Below are positions 19,236 through 28,289 of a stretch of 64,000 nucleotides of DNA, piece by piece. This stretch comes from WFZT01 sp964571845 (GTDB lineage Bacteria > Hydrothermota > Hydrothermia > B15-G9 > WFZT01). The stretch lies in contig CAZNDM010000087.1 in assembly GCA_964571845.1 (NCBI GenBank), positions 39,290 to 103,289 of the forward strand. Reading direction: 5' to 3'. Every line of letters begins with the position of its first letter. Position 1 is the stretch's first letter. Both the position numbers and the translations under genes were made by a program. Under the pieces are notes generated by a model that was given only the letters and a program-made list of their open reading frames with translations, did not search any database and was not told the DNA's origin.

Positions 19236-21314
19236 ATGAGAAAATTGTTGTATATGTTATTAATAACAGGAGGGATTCTATTTGCTCAAACTAACCTTGC
19301 TCCCAATCCGGGTTTCGAAAACTGGGCGGATGAAAACACACCTGAAAACTGGTCTTATGAGAGTGGAATAACTGTTTCACGCTGTAATGTTACAGATTCT
19401 GTATATTCAGGATCATACTCCGCAAGAGTTTTGTTAACTACAGATAATCAAAGTAACACCGATTTTGTATCCGATTCTATAGACGTTTTGCCAAACACCG
19501 AATACACATTCAGAGTTCATATTTTTGACAATGATCCAGCTGGTAGAGTCAGATTGGTAGTTCATTGGTTTGATTCCAATATGCAAGCCCTTCAATCTTC
19601 TTATGGAACTTACTCGTCGGATAATTCTGACTGGCAGGTGGTAGAATACACGGTAACATCTCTCGCAGATGCAGCTTTTGCAAAGCTTGGTTTCCGATTT
19701 TATGACTCAAACAGCTGGGATGGAGATGCTCTCTTTTACCTCGATGAGATGAGCTTCACTTCTCAAAATGATCCTCCCTCCATTTCAAATATTTCGCACT
19801 CACCTTCAAATCCCACATCATCTGATGATGTTACTGTAACGGCAGATATTTCTGATCCTGATGGCGACAATATAACAACTGATTACCTTAGCTATTCCAC
19901 AGACGGAGGTAACAACTGGACACAGGTAAATCACTCAAGCGTTTCGGGAAACACATACACTTATATCATTCCTGCACAGTCTGACGGGACAAATGTCCGT
20001 TATTACATTTATGCAGAAGATGAACACGGCGCCGGGACAACATCCTCAACATACTCATACACTGTAAGTGATAATCCTCTTCAAAACCCTATAATCAATG
20101 AAATAATGTATCATCCAGTGCCGGATGACATCTCTTTCGAATATGTGGAGATATACAATCCCAACAATGTAAGCTTTGATGTCAGTAACTGGGTTTTCAC
20201 AGATGGAGAAAGTGATTTCACGATCCCTGACGGTATCCAGATTCCGCCTTATGGATTCCTGGTGATCGCCAGGGATACCTCGCAGATCAGGTCTCAATAC
20301 GGTCAGGCAGGTCTCAAATTTCTTGGTGATGGAGACGACATACTTCTTGGAAATGCCGGATTCGCTCTCTCAAACAGTGGTGAAGAAGTTTCATTACTGG
20401 ATGATAACTCAAACACAATCGATCAGGTTGCTTATGACGATGGAGATCCATGGCCCACCGAGCCAGACGGTGATGGTCCTTCACTTGGATTGAAGAATCC
20501 GGAGCTTGATAACTCTGTTTCAGTGAACTGGTGTTCTGAGGCAGGAGATGATCCTGTATATGGTGGAACACCGGGAGCTGCTAATGAGTGCAATAATACC
20601 GTTGAAAATGGCGGCTTTGAGTCATGGAACAATGGGATCCCTGTTTCCTGGAATCTTGAAACCAATGTTACAGTTGCGGAGGAAACCGGTACAAAGCATC
20701 GTGGAAACAGTAGTGTAAAAATTTCGGTGGGTAATGACGGTGAAGGGATTTATGAAAATATAGAACAGGTATCAAGTGGTGAAAAATACCACTTCCATGC
20801 CTGGCTTTATGCACTTGGAGAAGTTTCTGGACATGCCAGTGTAGGCGTGGAGCTGAGGTTTTACAATAGTTCATGGAATTATATCGAATCACATGGTCCC
20901 TACTATCCCAGCGGCACGGGAACCTGGAAAAGGGTTGCTGTTAGAGACACTATACCCAATAATGCGACGAAAATGAGAATCTATATTATTGGTTACTCAA
21001 CCGGGAAGGGAGATGCCGGGTATGCTGATGATATTACCTTCATCTCACAGGGAGCTGTTGCAACGGGAGTCAACGAAGAAACGGGTTATACAGGCAGCAT
21101 CGTAATTACTCAGAGTCCGGGTAAGTTAACCTTTGTCATTCCGGGAAAATGCGCCTCAAGGCTTGAGATCTTTGATATTACCGGGAGAAAGATTAAAGTG
21201 TTAACCGTCCGTGGAAAGAAAACCATATCGACAGGATCGTTTTCACCCGGTGTTTACTTCGCTGTGTTGAAAGACAGGAAGGTTAAAAGCGGGAAGTTTG
21301 TGATAATCAGGTAG
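19236..21314 (+). CDS. Secreted protein with lamin-tail domain and type IX-like sorting tail
   Basis: This 692-residue protein has a signal peptide (MRKLLYMLLITGGILFA) and is modular. Residues ~20-180 and ~440-605 resemble carbohydrate-binding jelly rolls (NPGFENW and NGGFESW starts). Residues ~180-280 look Ig-like, ~285-410 form a lamin-tail domain (INEIMYHPVP, EYVEIYNPN, SLGLKNPELDNS), and the last ~70 are a Por/type IX-like C-terminal sorting domain (LEIFDITGRKIK, ending GKFVIIR). It should be exported and held at the cell surface; no catalytic domain is recognised. It is preceded by the long hairpin of the peroxiredoxin gene and its own promoter. Its stop overlaps the end of the convergent topA gene by 8 bases. 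Confidence 0.85.
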   Translation: MRKLLYMLLITGGILFAQTNLAPNPGFENWADENTPENWSYESGITVSRCNVTDSVYSGSYSARVLLTTDNQSNTDFVSDSIDVLPNTEYTFRVHIFDNDPAGRVRLVVHWFDSNMQALQSSYGTYSSDNSDWQVVEYTVTSLADAAFAKLGFRFYDSNSWDGDALFYLDEMSFTSQNDPPSISNISHSPSNPTSSDDVTVTADISDPDGDNITTDYLSYSTDGGNNWTQVNHSSVSGNTYTYIIPAQSDGTNVRYYIYAEDEHGAGTTSSTYSYTVSDNPLQNPIINEIMYHPVPDDISFEYVEIYNPNNVSFDVSNWVFTDGESDFTIPDGIQIPPYGFLVIARDTSQIRSQYGQAGLKFLGDGDDILLGNAGFALSNSGEEVSLLDDNSNTIDQVAYDDGDPWPTEPDGDGPSLGLKNPELDNSVSVNWCSEAGDDPVYGGTPGAANECNNTVENGGFESWNNGIPVSWNLETNVTVAEETGTKHRGNSSVKISVGNDGEGIYENIEQVSSGEKYHFHAWLYALGEVSGHASVGVELRFYNSSWNYIESHGPYYPSGTGTWKRVAVRDTIPNNATKMRIYIIGYSTGKGDAGYADDITFISQGAVATGVNEETGYTGSIVITQSPGKLTFVIPGKCASRLEIFDITGRKIKVLTVRGKKTISTGSFSPGVYFAVLKDRKVKSGKFVIIR

Positions 21315-23535
21315 ATGGAAGCAGGACTTTGATGTCCTTTGGTGAGAATGTTTTTTTGCAGGAGGGGCACTGGTAGTAGAATTTTTTGCCCCGACGCACT
21401 TCCATGATGAGTGGATAACCACATTCGGGGCATTTAACGGGCACGGGCTTGTGAGGAAGGGTGAATTTACATTCAGGATAATTTGAGCAGGCGTAAAAAA
21501 CCTGTCCTCTCTTATTACTTCTTTCAACAATGTCACCGCCACACTCAGGGCACTTAACTCCAGTTGAAATGGGTTTCACGCCGGGACACTTCGGATAGTC
21601 AACGCAGGCAAGAAACCTGCCGTATCGACCTTTGCGGATGACCATGGGTTTGCCGCAAACCGGGCATTTCTCACCTTCCACCGTCTCCTGCTCCAGTGGT
21701 CTTGTGTATTTACATTCAGGATACCCTGAGCAGGCGATAAATTTTCCGTATCTGCCCCATCTGATAACAAGGGGTCTGCCGCAGAGAGGACACTTTTCGT
21801 CCAGGACCTCGGTGTTTTCCTTTTTGATGTTGGGGATATCTTCTGAAGCTTTTTCAAATTCCTCTTTGAATCTCCTGTAGAATTCTTTCAGGAGCTCCTG
21901 CCAGGAGAGTTCACCGAGTTCGACTTTATCAAGTTCATTTTCCATTTTGGCGGTAAACCCGTAGTCAAAGATCTCCTTGAATCGAGGCACCAGGATGTCG
22001 CTAACGAGTTCACCGAGCTCTGTAGGTTTAAGAAATTTCCCCTCTTTTTCCACATAGCCTCTTTCAAAGAGTGTGGAGATTGTGGGGGCGTAAGTAGAAG
22101 GTCTTCCAATTTCACGAGCCTCGAGGGTTTTAATAAGTGTTGCCTCTGTGTATCTTTTGGGAGGCTCGGTCTGCTTCTCTTCCATCTTCAACTCAACAAG
22201 CTTGAGCTCCTCGTTTACATCGAGATCAGGAATGGGATTTTCTCTCGGTGAATCTCCAGTAATTTTGTAAAAACCCGGAAATTTCAGTGTTTCACCTTCT
22301 GCCTTGAATTGAAAGCCCTGATTTTCAATGATTGCCCTATTAACTTCAAAAATAGCGTCCTTTGCCTGCGATGCTACAGCCCTTTTCCAGATCAGGTTAT
22401 AGATAGCAAACTGTTCACCTGTGAGATAATCTCTTACACTTTCAGGAAATTCAAAGCCTGTGGGTCTAATGGCTTCGTGGGCATCCTGAACAGCGGATCC
22501 CCTGGTCTTGAAGGTCCTCGGTCTTGAGGGAAGGAACTCGTTTCCAAAGTTGTCCTTGATTATTTTGCGGATAGTCTCAACCGCTTTATCAGACATCCTG
22601 AGAGAGTCTGTCCTCATATAAGTGATGAGTCCCTTGCGTTCGCCCCCAAGATCAATACCTTCGTAAAGCTCCTGAGCCACTTTCATTGTCCGCTTTGGAG
22701 GATATCCAAGTCTTGAAGAGGCATCCTGCTGTAATGTGGATGTTTTGTAAGGTGGCGGTGGACTCTGTTTTCTGTCGCGGGTTTTGAATTCTTTAACCGA
22801 GAAAGTGCCATTTTTTAGCGTCTCAAGAATACTTTGAACATACTCTTTGTCTTTGATCTTTTGCAGGTTTTTTCCGTCAGGACTTTTAATGAGCGTCGCG
22901 GTAAACTTTTCTCCGTTCTTTTCAAAGACAGCTTTAACCACATAGTAAGTCTCGGGTTTGAATGCCCTGATTTCACGCTCTCTTTCGACGATAAATCTCA
23001 GAGCAACGGTCTGGACCCTACCTGCGGACAGACCTTTTCTTACCGATTTCCACAGAAGAGGGCTAATCTTATAACCGACAATTCTATCGAGTATTCTTCT
23101 CGCCTGCTGAGCGTTGAACTTATTGAGATCTATCTCACCCGGATTTTTTATGGCTTCTTTAACAGCTTCACGCGTAATTTCGAAGAAAAGAACCCGCTTG
23201 ATGTCTTCGGGCTTCTTTATTCTTTTGATGATGTGGGAAATATGATAGGCAATAGCTTCACCTTCTCTGTCAGGGTCACTACCGATGTAGATTTCGGAAG
23301 CTTCTTTTGCTGCTTTCTTGATCTCCTCGACGACATCACGCTTTTCTTTCATTATCACATAGCTCGGTTTAAAACCCTCATCGTCAATTTTAACACCAAA
23401 TCTATTGGGTGGGAGATCTCTGATATGTCCTTTGGAGGCAATAACAGAGAAATTTCTCCCGAGATACTTGCTGAGAGTCCTTGCTTTTGTGGGGGACTCG
23501 ACTATAAGTAATTTTTTGCCTTTTTCTTTTGCCAT
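21307..23535 (-). CDS. topA: DNA topoisomerase I
   Basis: This 742-residue type IA topoisomerase relaxes negative supercoils. The Toprim domain starts LLIVESPTKARTLSKYLG and carries GSDPDREGEA. The active-site Tyr is in LITYMRTDSLRMS. Four C-terminal C4 zinc ribbons begin at CPLCGRP, CPVCGKP, CPECGGD and CPECGYP. A longer frame starts at 23586, but the ATG at 23535 gives the family start MAKEKGKK and lies just after a promoter; the extension (MPLCNTCYSC) is not family-like. No reverse gyrase helicase part is present. The gene overlaps the convergent secreted-protein gene by 8 bases at its 3' end. Confidence 0.95.
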   Translation of the reverse strand: MAKEKGKKLLIVESPTKARTLSKYLGRNFSVIASKGHIRDLPPNRFGVKIDDEGFKPSYVIMKEKRDVVEEIKKAAKEASEIYIGSDPDREGEAIAYHISHIIKRIKKPEDIKRVLFFEITREAVKEAIKNPGEIDLNKFNAQQARRILDRIVGYKISPLLWKSVRKGLSAGRVQTVALRFIVEREREIRAFKPETYYVVKAVFEKNGEKFTATLIKSPDGKNLQKIKDKEYVQSILETLKNGTFSVKEFKTRDRKQSPPPPYKTSTLQQDASSRLGYPPKRTMKVAQELYEGIDLGGERKGLITYMRTDSLRMSDKAVETIRKIIKDNFGNEFLPSRPRTFKTRGSAVQDAHEAIRPTGFEFPESVRDYLTGEQFAIYNLIWKRAVASQAKDAIFEVNRAIIENQGFQFKAEGETLKFPGFYKITGDSPRENPIPDLDVNEELKLVELKMEEKQTEPPKRYTEATLIKTLEAREIGRPSTYAPTISTLFERGYVEKEGKFLKPTELGELVSDILVPRFKEIFDYGFTAKMENELDKVELGELSWQELLKEFYRRFKEEFEKASEDIPNIKKENTEVLDEKCPLCGRPLVIRWGRYGKFIACSGYPECKYTRPLEQETVEGEKCPVCGKPMVIRKGRYGRFLACVDYPKCPGVKPISTGVKCPECGGDIVERSNKRGQVFYACSNYPECKFTLPHKPVPVKCPECGYPLIMEVRRGKKFYYQCPSCKKTFSPKDIKVLLPST

Positions 23536-23551
23536 TTCTGTCAGGTAGAGA

Positions 23552-23580
23552 ATGATACAAGAATAGCACGTATTGCACAA
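23552..23580 (-). promoter_or_regulatory. Promoter of topA
   Basis: On the minus strand TTGTGC (23580 to 23575), a 17-base spacer and TATCAT (23557 to 23552) precede the ATG at 23535. The leader would be only about 10 bases, without a clear Shine-Dalgarno sequence. Confidence 0.5.
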
Positions 23581-23588
23581 GGGCACGG

Positions 23589-23623
23589 GGTCAATTTTTC
23601 GAAATACCGGTCAAAAATTGACC
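23589..23623. promoter_or_regulatory. Inverted repeat upstream of topA promoter, possible operator
   Basis: GGTCAATTTTT (23589-23599) and its exact reverse complement AAAAATTGACC (23613-23623) flank 13 bases. The right part is itself a GGTCAA-N3-TTGACC palindrome (23609-23623). It lies just upstream of the topA -35 box and about 60 bases past the end of trmI, so it could be a regulator site or a weak terminator stem. Confidence 0.45.
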
Positions 23624-23683
23624 GCAAGTCAATTAACATTACAGCTCTCCCCCGAAAATTTGAGATCAGAATATCGGGCACTT

Positions 23684-24448
23684 TTATCCTTTGTCTATTT
23701 TTACCTTCCAGGCAAATGTGAGATACCCTGTGTGGGAGATCATTCTCTCCTTTGGTCGAGTCTTGCCCGGTCTGATGAGCATTTCTCTTTCAAGTATCTC
23801 GACGCACTTCAGTCTGATGAATCCCGCCTCTTTCAAAGCCTCATGGGTCTTTTGAACCTGTTCGATCGTGGGCGAAAGAGAAACCCACACATGCCCGGGT
23901 TTTAAAACCTCGTAAACCGGTTCCACAAGCGTCCAGGGTTCAGGTACATCAATAAAAGCAGCGTCAACAGGCTCGATGTCAAATCCCTCTTCTGCCGGAT
24001 CTTTATGATGGAATTCGACCCGATCGTCGAGTCCGGCATCAACTACATTTTTAATCGCATTGTTGAAGAACTCCTCCCGTCTCTCAAATGTGTAAACCTT
24101 CCCCTCTGGTCCTACTATGGTAGCAAGAATTATTGTCAGGGCTCCTGATCCGGTGCCGGTTTCGAGAACTTTAGAACCTGCTCCTATACCTGTCTCAATA
24201 ACCATGTAACCTGCATCCTTCGGATAGATTATCGTGGTTGTCCTCTTCACACGCATTGACAGCTCCCGCGTTGTCGGAAAAAGGACAAAAAAGCTCTTTC
24301 CTATGTGAGTTTCAAGTTTTTCACCGTACTCGAGATTCTCGGGGAGGGTTAGTACACCAAGATGTGTCTGAATCCTCTTGCCGGGCTCGTAATTAACCAG
24401 ATACTCAGCCTTTTTTCCTCCGTAGAGGAGAATTTTCTTTTTTGTCAT
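23684..24448 (-). CDS. trmI: tRNA (adenine-58-N1)-methyltransferase, TrmI type
   Basis: This 254-residue class I methyltransferase modifies A58 in the T loop of tRNAs, a stabilising change typical of thermophiles, archaea and actinobacteria. The N-terminal small domain is followed by the SAM motif VLETGTGSGALTIILA near residue 95 and AAFIDVPEPWTLVEP, where the Asp and Pro line the active site. The ATG overlaps the ribH stop by one base (TAATG), so it is translated with the riboflavin genes, although the functions are unrelated. The length is normal for bacterial and archaeal TrmI. Confidence 0.9.
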   Translation of the reverse strand: MTKKKILLYGGKKAEYLVNYEPGKRIQTHLGVLTLPENLEYGEKLETHIGKSFFVLFPTTRELSMRVKRTTTIIYPKDAGYMVIETGIGAGSKVLETGTGSGALTIILATIVGPEGKVYTFERREEFFNNAIKNVVDAGLDDRVEFHHKDPAEEGFDIEPVDAAFIDVPEPWTLVEPVYEVLKPGHVWVSLSPTIEQVQKTHEALKEAGFIRLKCVEILEREMLIRPGKTRPKERMISHTGYLTFAWKVKIDKG

Positions 24449-24909
24449 TAAATATTCTCGACAACCGAAAGGGTTTCCAGAAGCGACAGGACAGCGTCTC
24501 TTCCTTTGTTACCGAGTTTGCCCCCTGCTCTATCTTCAGCCTGATCAAATGTATCAGCAGTGATCACACCATAGGCAATGGGAATGTTTTCATCAAGCAT
24601 AACGCGGGCAATACCTTTTGTTACCTCTGCTGCAACATAATCAAAATGGGGAGTCTCGCCTCTGATAACAGCAGAGAGCGCGACAAGACCGTCGTATCTA
24701 CCCGACTTTGCAAGCTTTTTCAAGACAAGTGGAACTTCAAAAGCTCCGGGAACCCAGAAGATGTCCACGAGATCCAGGTCACCACCAAACTGTTCAATTG
24801 CCTCAAGTGCACCATCAACCAGTCTGGATGTGATAAAATCGTTAAATTTGGAGGCAACTATTCCAATTCTTTTACCTGCTGCACTAATTTTCCCTTTGTA
24901 TTCAGCCAT
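24448..24909 (-). CDS. ribH: 6,7-dimethyl-8-ribityllumazine synthase
   Basis: This 153-residue enzyme condenses 3,4-dihydroxybutanone phosphate with the pyrimidine intermediate to make lumazine, the riboflavin precursor. Key motifs are VASKFNDFIT, FWVPGAFEVP and VIRGETPHFDYV with the catalytic His near residue 88. The C-terminus has GNKGRDA. The gene starts 8 bases inside the end of ribBA, which supplies one substrate and feeds the other branch, and ends at the start of trmI. ribD and riboflavin synthase genes are not in this window. Confidence 0.97.
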   Translation of the reverse strand: MAEYKGKISAAGKRIGIVASKFNDFITSRLVDGALEAIEQFGGDLDLVDIFWVPGAFEVPLVLKKLAKSGRYDGLVALSAVIRGETPHFDYVAAEVTKGIARVMLDENIPIAYGVITADTFDQAEDRAGGKLGNKGRDAVLSLLETLSVVENI

Positions 24910-26158
24910 TTTCTTTCTCCTTCAGGACTTTAAAGCCCCCTCTCTTTTCAATCTCACCGAGGAGATGACCAAGCTTATCCCTTTTTACCTTTAAATAAAA
25001 CAGGTTCACATCATTGGGCTCGATGATAAGTGGAACTCTCTCAACCACCTTCAGTCCATACCCTTCGAGCCCCACAATCTTCCTGGGATTGTTTGTAATC
25101 AGCCTGATGGTTGAGAGACCGAGATCAACAAGGATCTGAGCCCCTATGCCATAGTCCCTGAGATCAGGCGGAAATCCGAGCTTTTCGTTGGCTTCAACCG
25201 TATCATATCCCATGTCCTGAAGCTCGTAGGCTTTGAGTTTATTCACAAGTCCGATCCCTCTTCCCTCCTGTCTCATGTAAAGGAGCACACCCAGCCCTTC
25301 CCGGTCAATCATCTGCATGGCAGTGTGCAACTGATCTCCACAGTCACATCTTAAAGAGCCAAAGACATCTCCGGTCAAACATTCGCTGTGAACCCTGACA
25401 AGAACATTTTGCTTGCCTCTCACATCACCTTTAACAAGTGCAACATGAACTTCACCTGTGATAATGTCCTGGTAAGCATGGAGTCTGAAGTGTCCGTATT
25501 TTGTTGGAAGATTTGTCTCCGCAACTTTCTTGATGAGCTTTTCCCTCTGAATCCTGTATCTGATGAGGTCCCTGATACTGATGATCTTCATGTTAAACTT
25601 CTTTGCAAGCTCAATAAGCTTCGGCAATCGGGCCATGTGGCCATCGTCGTCGAGGATCTCACAGAGCACCCCGGCTGGTTTCAAACCTGCGAGTCTTGCA
25701 AGGTCTATTGACGCCTCGGTGTGACCCGCTCTTCTCAAAACACCACCCTCTTTACCCATCAATGTGTACACATGACCGGGGCGTGCAAAATCATCAGGAC
25801 CCTTTGACGGATCCACTGCCTGCAGGATAGTTATCGCTCTATCAAACGCCGAAGATCCTGTGGTCGTCCCTTTCTTTGCATCTATGGGTACACCAAAATT
25901 CGTCCCATGTTTCGATGTATTTGTCAGTGGCATCTCCAGCTCAAGCTCGTGGAACCTCTTCTCGTCAAGTGCAAGACATATCAATCCTCTGCCATGAGTC
26001 GCCATAAAGTTTATGATCTCCGGGGTTATCTTCTCAGCCGCTGCGATAAAATCTCCCTCATTCTCCCGATCTTCATCATCCACAACTATGACCATCTTCC
26101 CTCTCTTTATATCCTCTATTGCCTCTTCAATCGGCGAAAAAATCTTTTCTTTCTCCAT
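24902..26158 (-). CDS. ribBA: Bifunctional DHBP synthase / GTP cyclohydrolase II
   Basis: This 418-residue fusion carries out the first steps of both riboflavin branches. Residues 1-205 are 3,4-dihydroxy-2-butanone-4-phosphate synthase (VDDEDRENEGDF, THGRGLICLAL, RAGHTEASIDLARLAG). Residues 206-418 are GTP cyclohydrolase II, with the zinc cysteines in ECLTGDVFGSLRCDCGDQ and the catalytic YMRQEGRGIGL segment. The gene leads the ribBA-ribH-trmI operon. A clear promoter with a short leader lies upstream, and that leader is too short for an FMN riboswitch. Confidence 0.97.
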   Translation of the reverse strand: MEKEKIFSPIEEAIEDIKRGKMVIVVDDEDRENEGDFIAAAEKITPEIINFMATHGRGLICLALDEKRFHELELEMPLTNTSKHGTNFGVPIDAKKGTTTGSSAFDRAITILQAVDPSKGPDDFARPGHVYTLMGKEGGVLRRAGHTEASIDLARLAGLKPAGVLCEILDDDGHMARLPKLIELAKKFNMKIISIRDLIRYRIQREKLIKKVAETNLPTKYGHFRLHAYQDIITGEVHVALVKGDVRGKQNVLVRVHSECLTGDVFGSLRCDCGDQLHTAMQMIDREGLGVLLYMRQEGRGIGLVNKLKAYELQDMGYDTVEANEKLGFPPDLRDYGIGAQILVDLGLSTIRLITNNPRKIVGLEGYGLKVVERVPLIIEPNDVNLFYLKVKRDKLGHLLGEIEKRGGFKVLKEKENG

Positions 26159-26186
26159 TATCCAATCCTCGTTCTGGTTTTTTAAA

Positions 26187-26215
26187 ATTATACTTCATTG
26201 TGGATTTTTTCTCAA
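26187..26215 (-). promoter_or_regulatory. Promoter of the ribBA-ribH-trmI operon
   Basis: On the minus strand TTGAGA (26215 to 26210), a 17-base spacer and a perfect TATAAT (26192 to 26187) lie 28 bases before the ATG. The transcript leader is about 20 bases and contains GAGGAT near the start. No conserved FMN aptamer fits in it. Confidence 0.75.
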
Positions 26216-26288
26216 AAATGCAGTTACAGAGAGATTAGCCAGAATGAAAAGGCTTCCTGCAAAGCTGTCTCGATTCCTCTGAATATGC

Positions 26289-27494
26289 TCAGAAGTTTCT
26301 CTCTCGTTCCGTGAGTCTAAAAATTTCCTCCATCATTTTTCTGTAAGCGTCTCGAAGATCAACTTTTCTCCTCGCCATAACCCGCCTGGCCGTCTCTATG
26401 GCTTTATCGAGCCTGTAGGTAACAAATCCGCCACTTCCGCCCCAGGCAAACGAAGGGATAAATTTCGGAGGGAAATCTCCACCGTAAACATTACTTGAGA
26501 AGCCCACAACCGTGCCGGTATTAAACATCGTATTAATCCCGCTCTTCGAATGGTCCCCCATCATCAGTCCCACAAACATCTCGCCCGTGTTGACCCACTC
26601 GCCATCAATGAATATCTTCACACTGGAATAATTATTTTTTAGATCACTGTTGTTCGTATCAGCACCAAGATTAACCCACTCACCAAGATACGCATGACCG
26701 AGAAATCCATCGTGCTGCTTATTGGAAAATCCCTGAATCACTGACTCTTCGACCTCGCCACCCACCTTGCAAACTGGTCCTATACTCGTGCCTTCGTAGA
26801 TCTTCGCCCCCACTTTTATCCGTGACTTCCTGCCTATATAAACTGGTCCAATAACTGTTGCATTGGGCATAATAACCGCATCTCTATCGATCACAATGGG
26901 TCCCTCAAGCCCATCGAGCACAACTCCGGGATAAACAGTTGCTCCCTCCTCGATCACCACATGACCAAGAATGTGCACACCGTCAAATACCTTGCCTCTC
27001 ACTCCTTCTTCAAAATACCTCGAATCATTAACAATTTCACCAGAATTGGCATGAACGAGCTCGTAAAGATAGGTAAAGGTTTTCACACTCCCCATTTCCC
27101 TCTCATTCAGAGCTTTGCACCCGGAGAAGACACCTTCGTCATCAAAAAAGCCGTCAACTGACTCCACCCTGCAAGCAAGAATTTCTCCATTTTTCGTAAT
27201 CGCTTCTCCAGTTTTTAACGAATTAATGAGCTCTACAAATTGGGAATCCGGTATAACCCTTGAGTTGACAAGTACAACATCCCTGATTCCATAGTCATTG
27301 ACCTGATAATCGGGAAAGTTTTCTCTAACAACCTCCTCGAGATACTTACGCGTGAAAAGAGCGGGTTTTCCCGTTAGTTTCTCGTATTTCTCAAATATCC
27401 TGAAAATTCCCACTCTCAGCTCCCAGACAGGGTGGCTGAGGCTCAACGGATACAACTTTCTCCATTTTTGATCTTCAAACAACGCTATCATCAT
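26289..27494 (-). CDS. Alternative GlmU-like sugar-phosphate nucleotidyl-/acetyltransferase
   Basis: This 401-residue protein matches the variant GlmU family known from Bacteroidetes. A divergent nucleotidyltransferase N-terminus (LFEDQKWRKLYPLSLSHPVWELRVG) is followed from about residue 175 by a left-handed beta-helix of hexapeptide repeats (GATVYPGVVLDG, DAVIMPNATVIGPVYIG) and a C-terminal helix. It probably makes UDP-N-acetylglucosamine or a related sugar nucleotide for the wall or LPS. I chose the ATG at 27494 because GGGAG lies seven bases upstream; in-frame ATGs at 27512 and 27500 fit it less well. It starts 20 bases inside nagB, so hexosamine genes are coupled. Confidence 0.82.
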   Translation of the reverse strand: MMIALFEDQKWRKLYPLSLSHPVWELRVGIFRIFEKYEKLTGKPALFTRKYLEEVVRENFPDYQVNDYGIRDVVLVNSRVIPDSQFVELINSLKTGEAITKNGEILACRVESVDGFFDDEGVFSGCKALNEREMGSVKTFTYLYELVHANSGEIVNDSRYFEEGVRGKVFDGVHILGHVVIEEGATVYPGVVLDGLEGPIVIDRDAVIMPNATVIGPVYIGRKSRIKVGAKIYEGTSIGPVCKVGGEVEESVIQGFSNKQHDGFLGHAYLGEWVNLGADTNNSDLKNNYSSVKIFIDGEWVNTGEMFVGLMMGDHSKSGINTMFNTGTVVGFSSNVYGGDFPPKFIPSFAWGGSGGFVTYRLDKAIETARRVMARRKVDLRDAYRKMMEEIFRLTERERNF

Positions 27495-28236
27495 ACTCAT
27501 ACTCCCTTTCAAGTAAAGATGCTGCCTCCTGATCCAGAACCAGAATGGCTTTCGGATGAAGCTGCATAATCGAGGCAGGGACCATCGCTGTTATGGGTCC
27601 CTCCACTGTCTTCTTAACTGCTTCTGCCTTTTTCTTCCCTGAGGCAAGAAGTAGTAACATTCTTGCCTCCATAATTGTCCCCACACCCATGGTTATCGCC
27701 TGTCTTGGAACTTTGTTTACATCACCGCCAAAAAATCTTGCATTGTCCTCTATCGTCTCTTTTGCAAGTGTTTTTATCCTTGTCCTTGAGCCAAGCGAGG
27801 AGCCCGGTTCGTTGAATCCGATGTGTCCATCTCTCCCAATACCGAGAATCTGAAGGTCTATGCCACCGAATTTCTTTATTCTCTCCTCATACCACTGACA
27901 GTAAGCCTCAACATCCGGGACTGTTCCATCCGGTATATGGACATTTGAAGGATTAACATTGATGTGTTTGAATAGATTTTCCCACATAAATGTGTGATAG
28001 CTCTGGGGATGATCTTTTGGAAGTCCTATGTATTCATCAAGGTTAAAAGTTACTATCTTCGAGAAATCGAGCCCTTCTTCCCGGTGCATTCTGATGAGTT
28101 CCTTGTAAAGACCGATTGGGGTAGAACCTGTGGCGAATCCAATGACAGCGTCTGGCTTTCTCTCAATAAGTTCTCTGACAAACTGCGCCGCCCTCCTGGA
28201 CATTGAATCATAGTCTCTGGTAATGATCACTCTCAT
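27475..28236 (-). CDS. nagB: Glucosamine-6-phosphate deaminase
   Basis: This 253-residue enzyme interconverts glucosamine-6-phosphate with fructose-6-phosphate and ammonia. Motifs are GFATGSTPIGLYKEL, FNLDEYIGLP with the catalytic Asp, and GRDGHIGFNEPGSSL with the catalytic His and Glu. The length is close to the short bacterial form lacking the extended allosteric tail. GGAGGTGA precedes the ATG. It overlaps the alternative-glmU gene, so the pair probably handles entry into and exit from the amino-sugar pool. Confidence 0.96.
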   Translation of the reverse strand: MRVIITRDYDSMSRRAAQFVRELIERKPDAVIGFATGSTPIGLYKELIRMHREEGLDFSKIVTFNLDEYIGLPKDHPQSYHTFMWENLFKHINVNPSNVHIPDGTVPDVEAYCQWYEERIKKFGGIDLQILGIGRDGHIGFNEPGSSLGSRTRIKTLAKETIEDNARFFGGDVNKVPRQAITMGVGTIMEARMLLLLASGKKKAEAVKKTVEGPITAMVPASIMQLHPKAILVLDQEAASLLEREYEYDDSVV

Positions 28237-28260
28237 GGTCTCACCTCCGCTCTCGGATTT

Positions 28261-28289
28261 TAATTATTCTCTATTTTGCAAATTGTCAA
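28261..28289 (-). promoter_or_regulatory. Possible promoter of nagB operon
   Basis: On the minus strand TTGACA (28289 to 28284) is followed after 15 bases by AATAAT. The spacer is shorter than usual, so the -10 assignment is uncertain. It lies in the gap between the upstream membrane-protein gene and nagB. Confidence 0.35.

Noticed and set aside
23536..23586. N-terminal extension of topoisomerase I (MPLCNTCYSC start)
   Set aside because: The extension overlaps the predicted promoter and is not seen in the family; the ATG at 23535 is better.
26159..26288. FMN riboswitch upstream of ribBA
   Set aside because: The promoter lies 28 bases from the start codon, so the leader is far too short for the aptamer.
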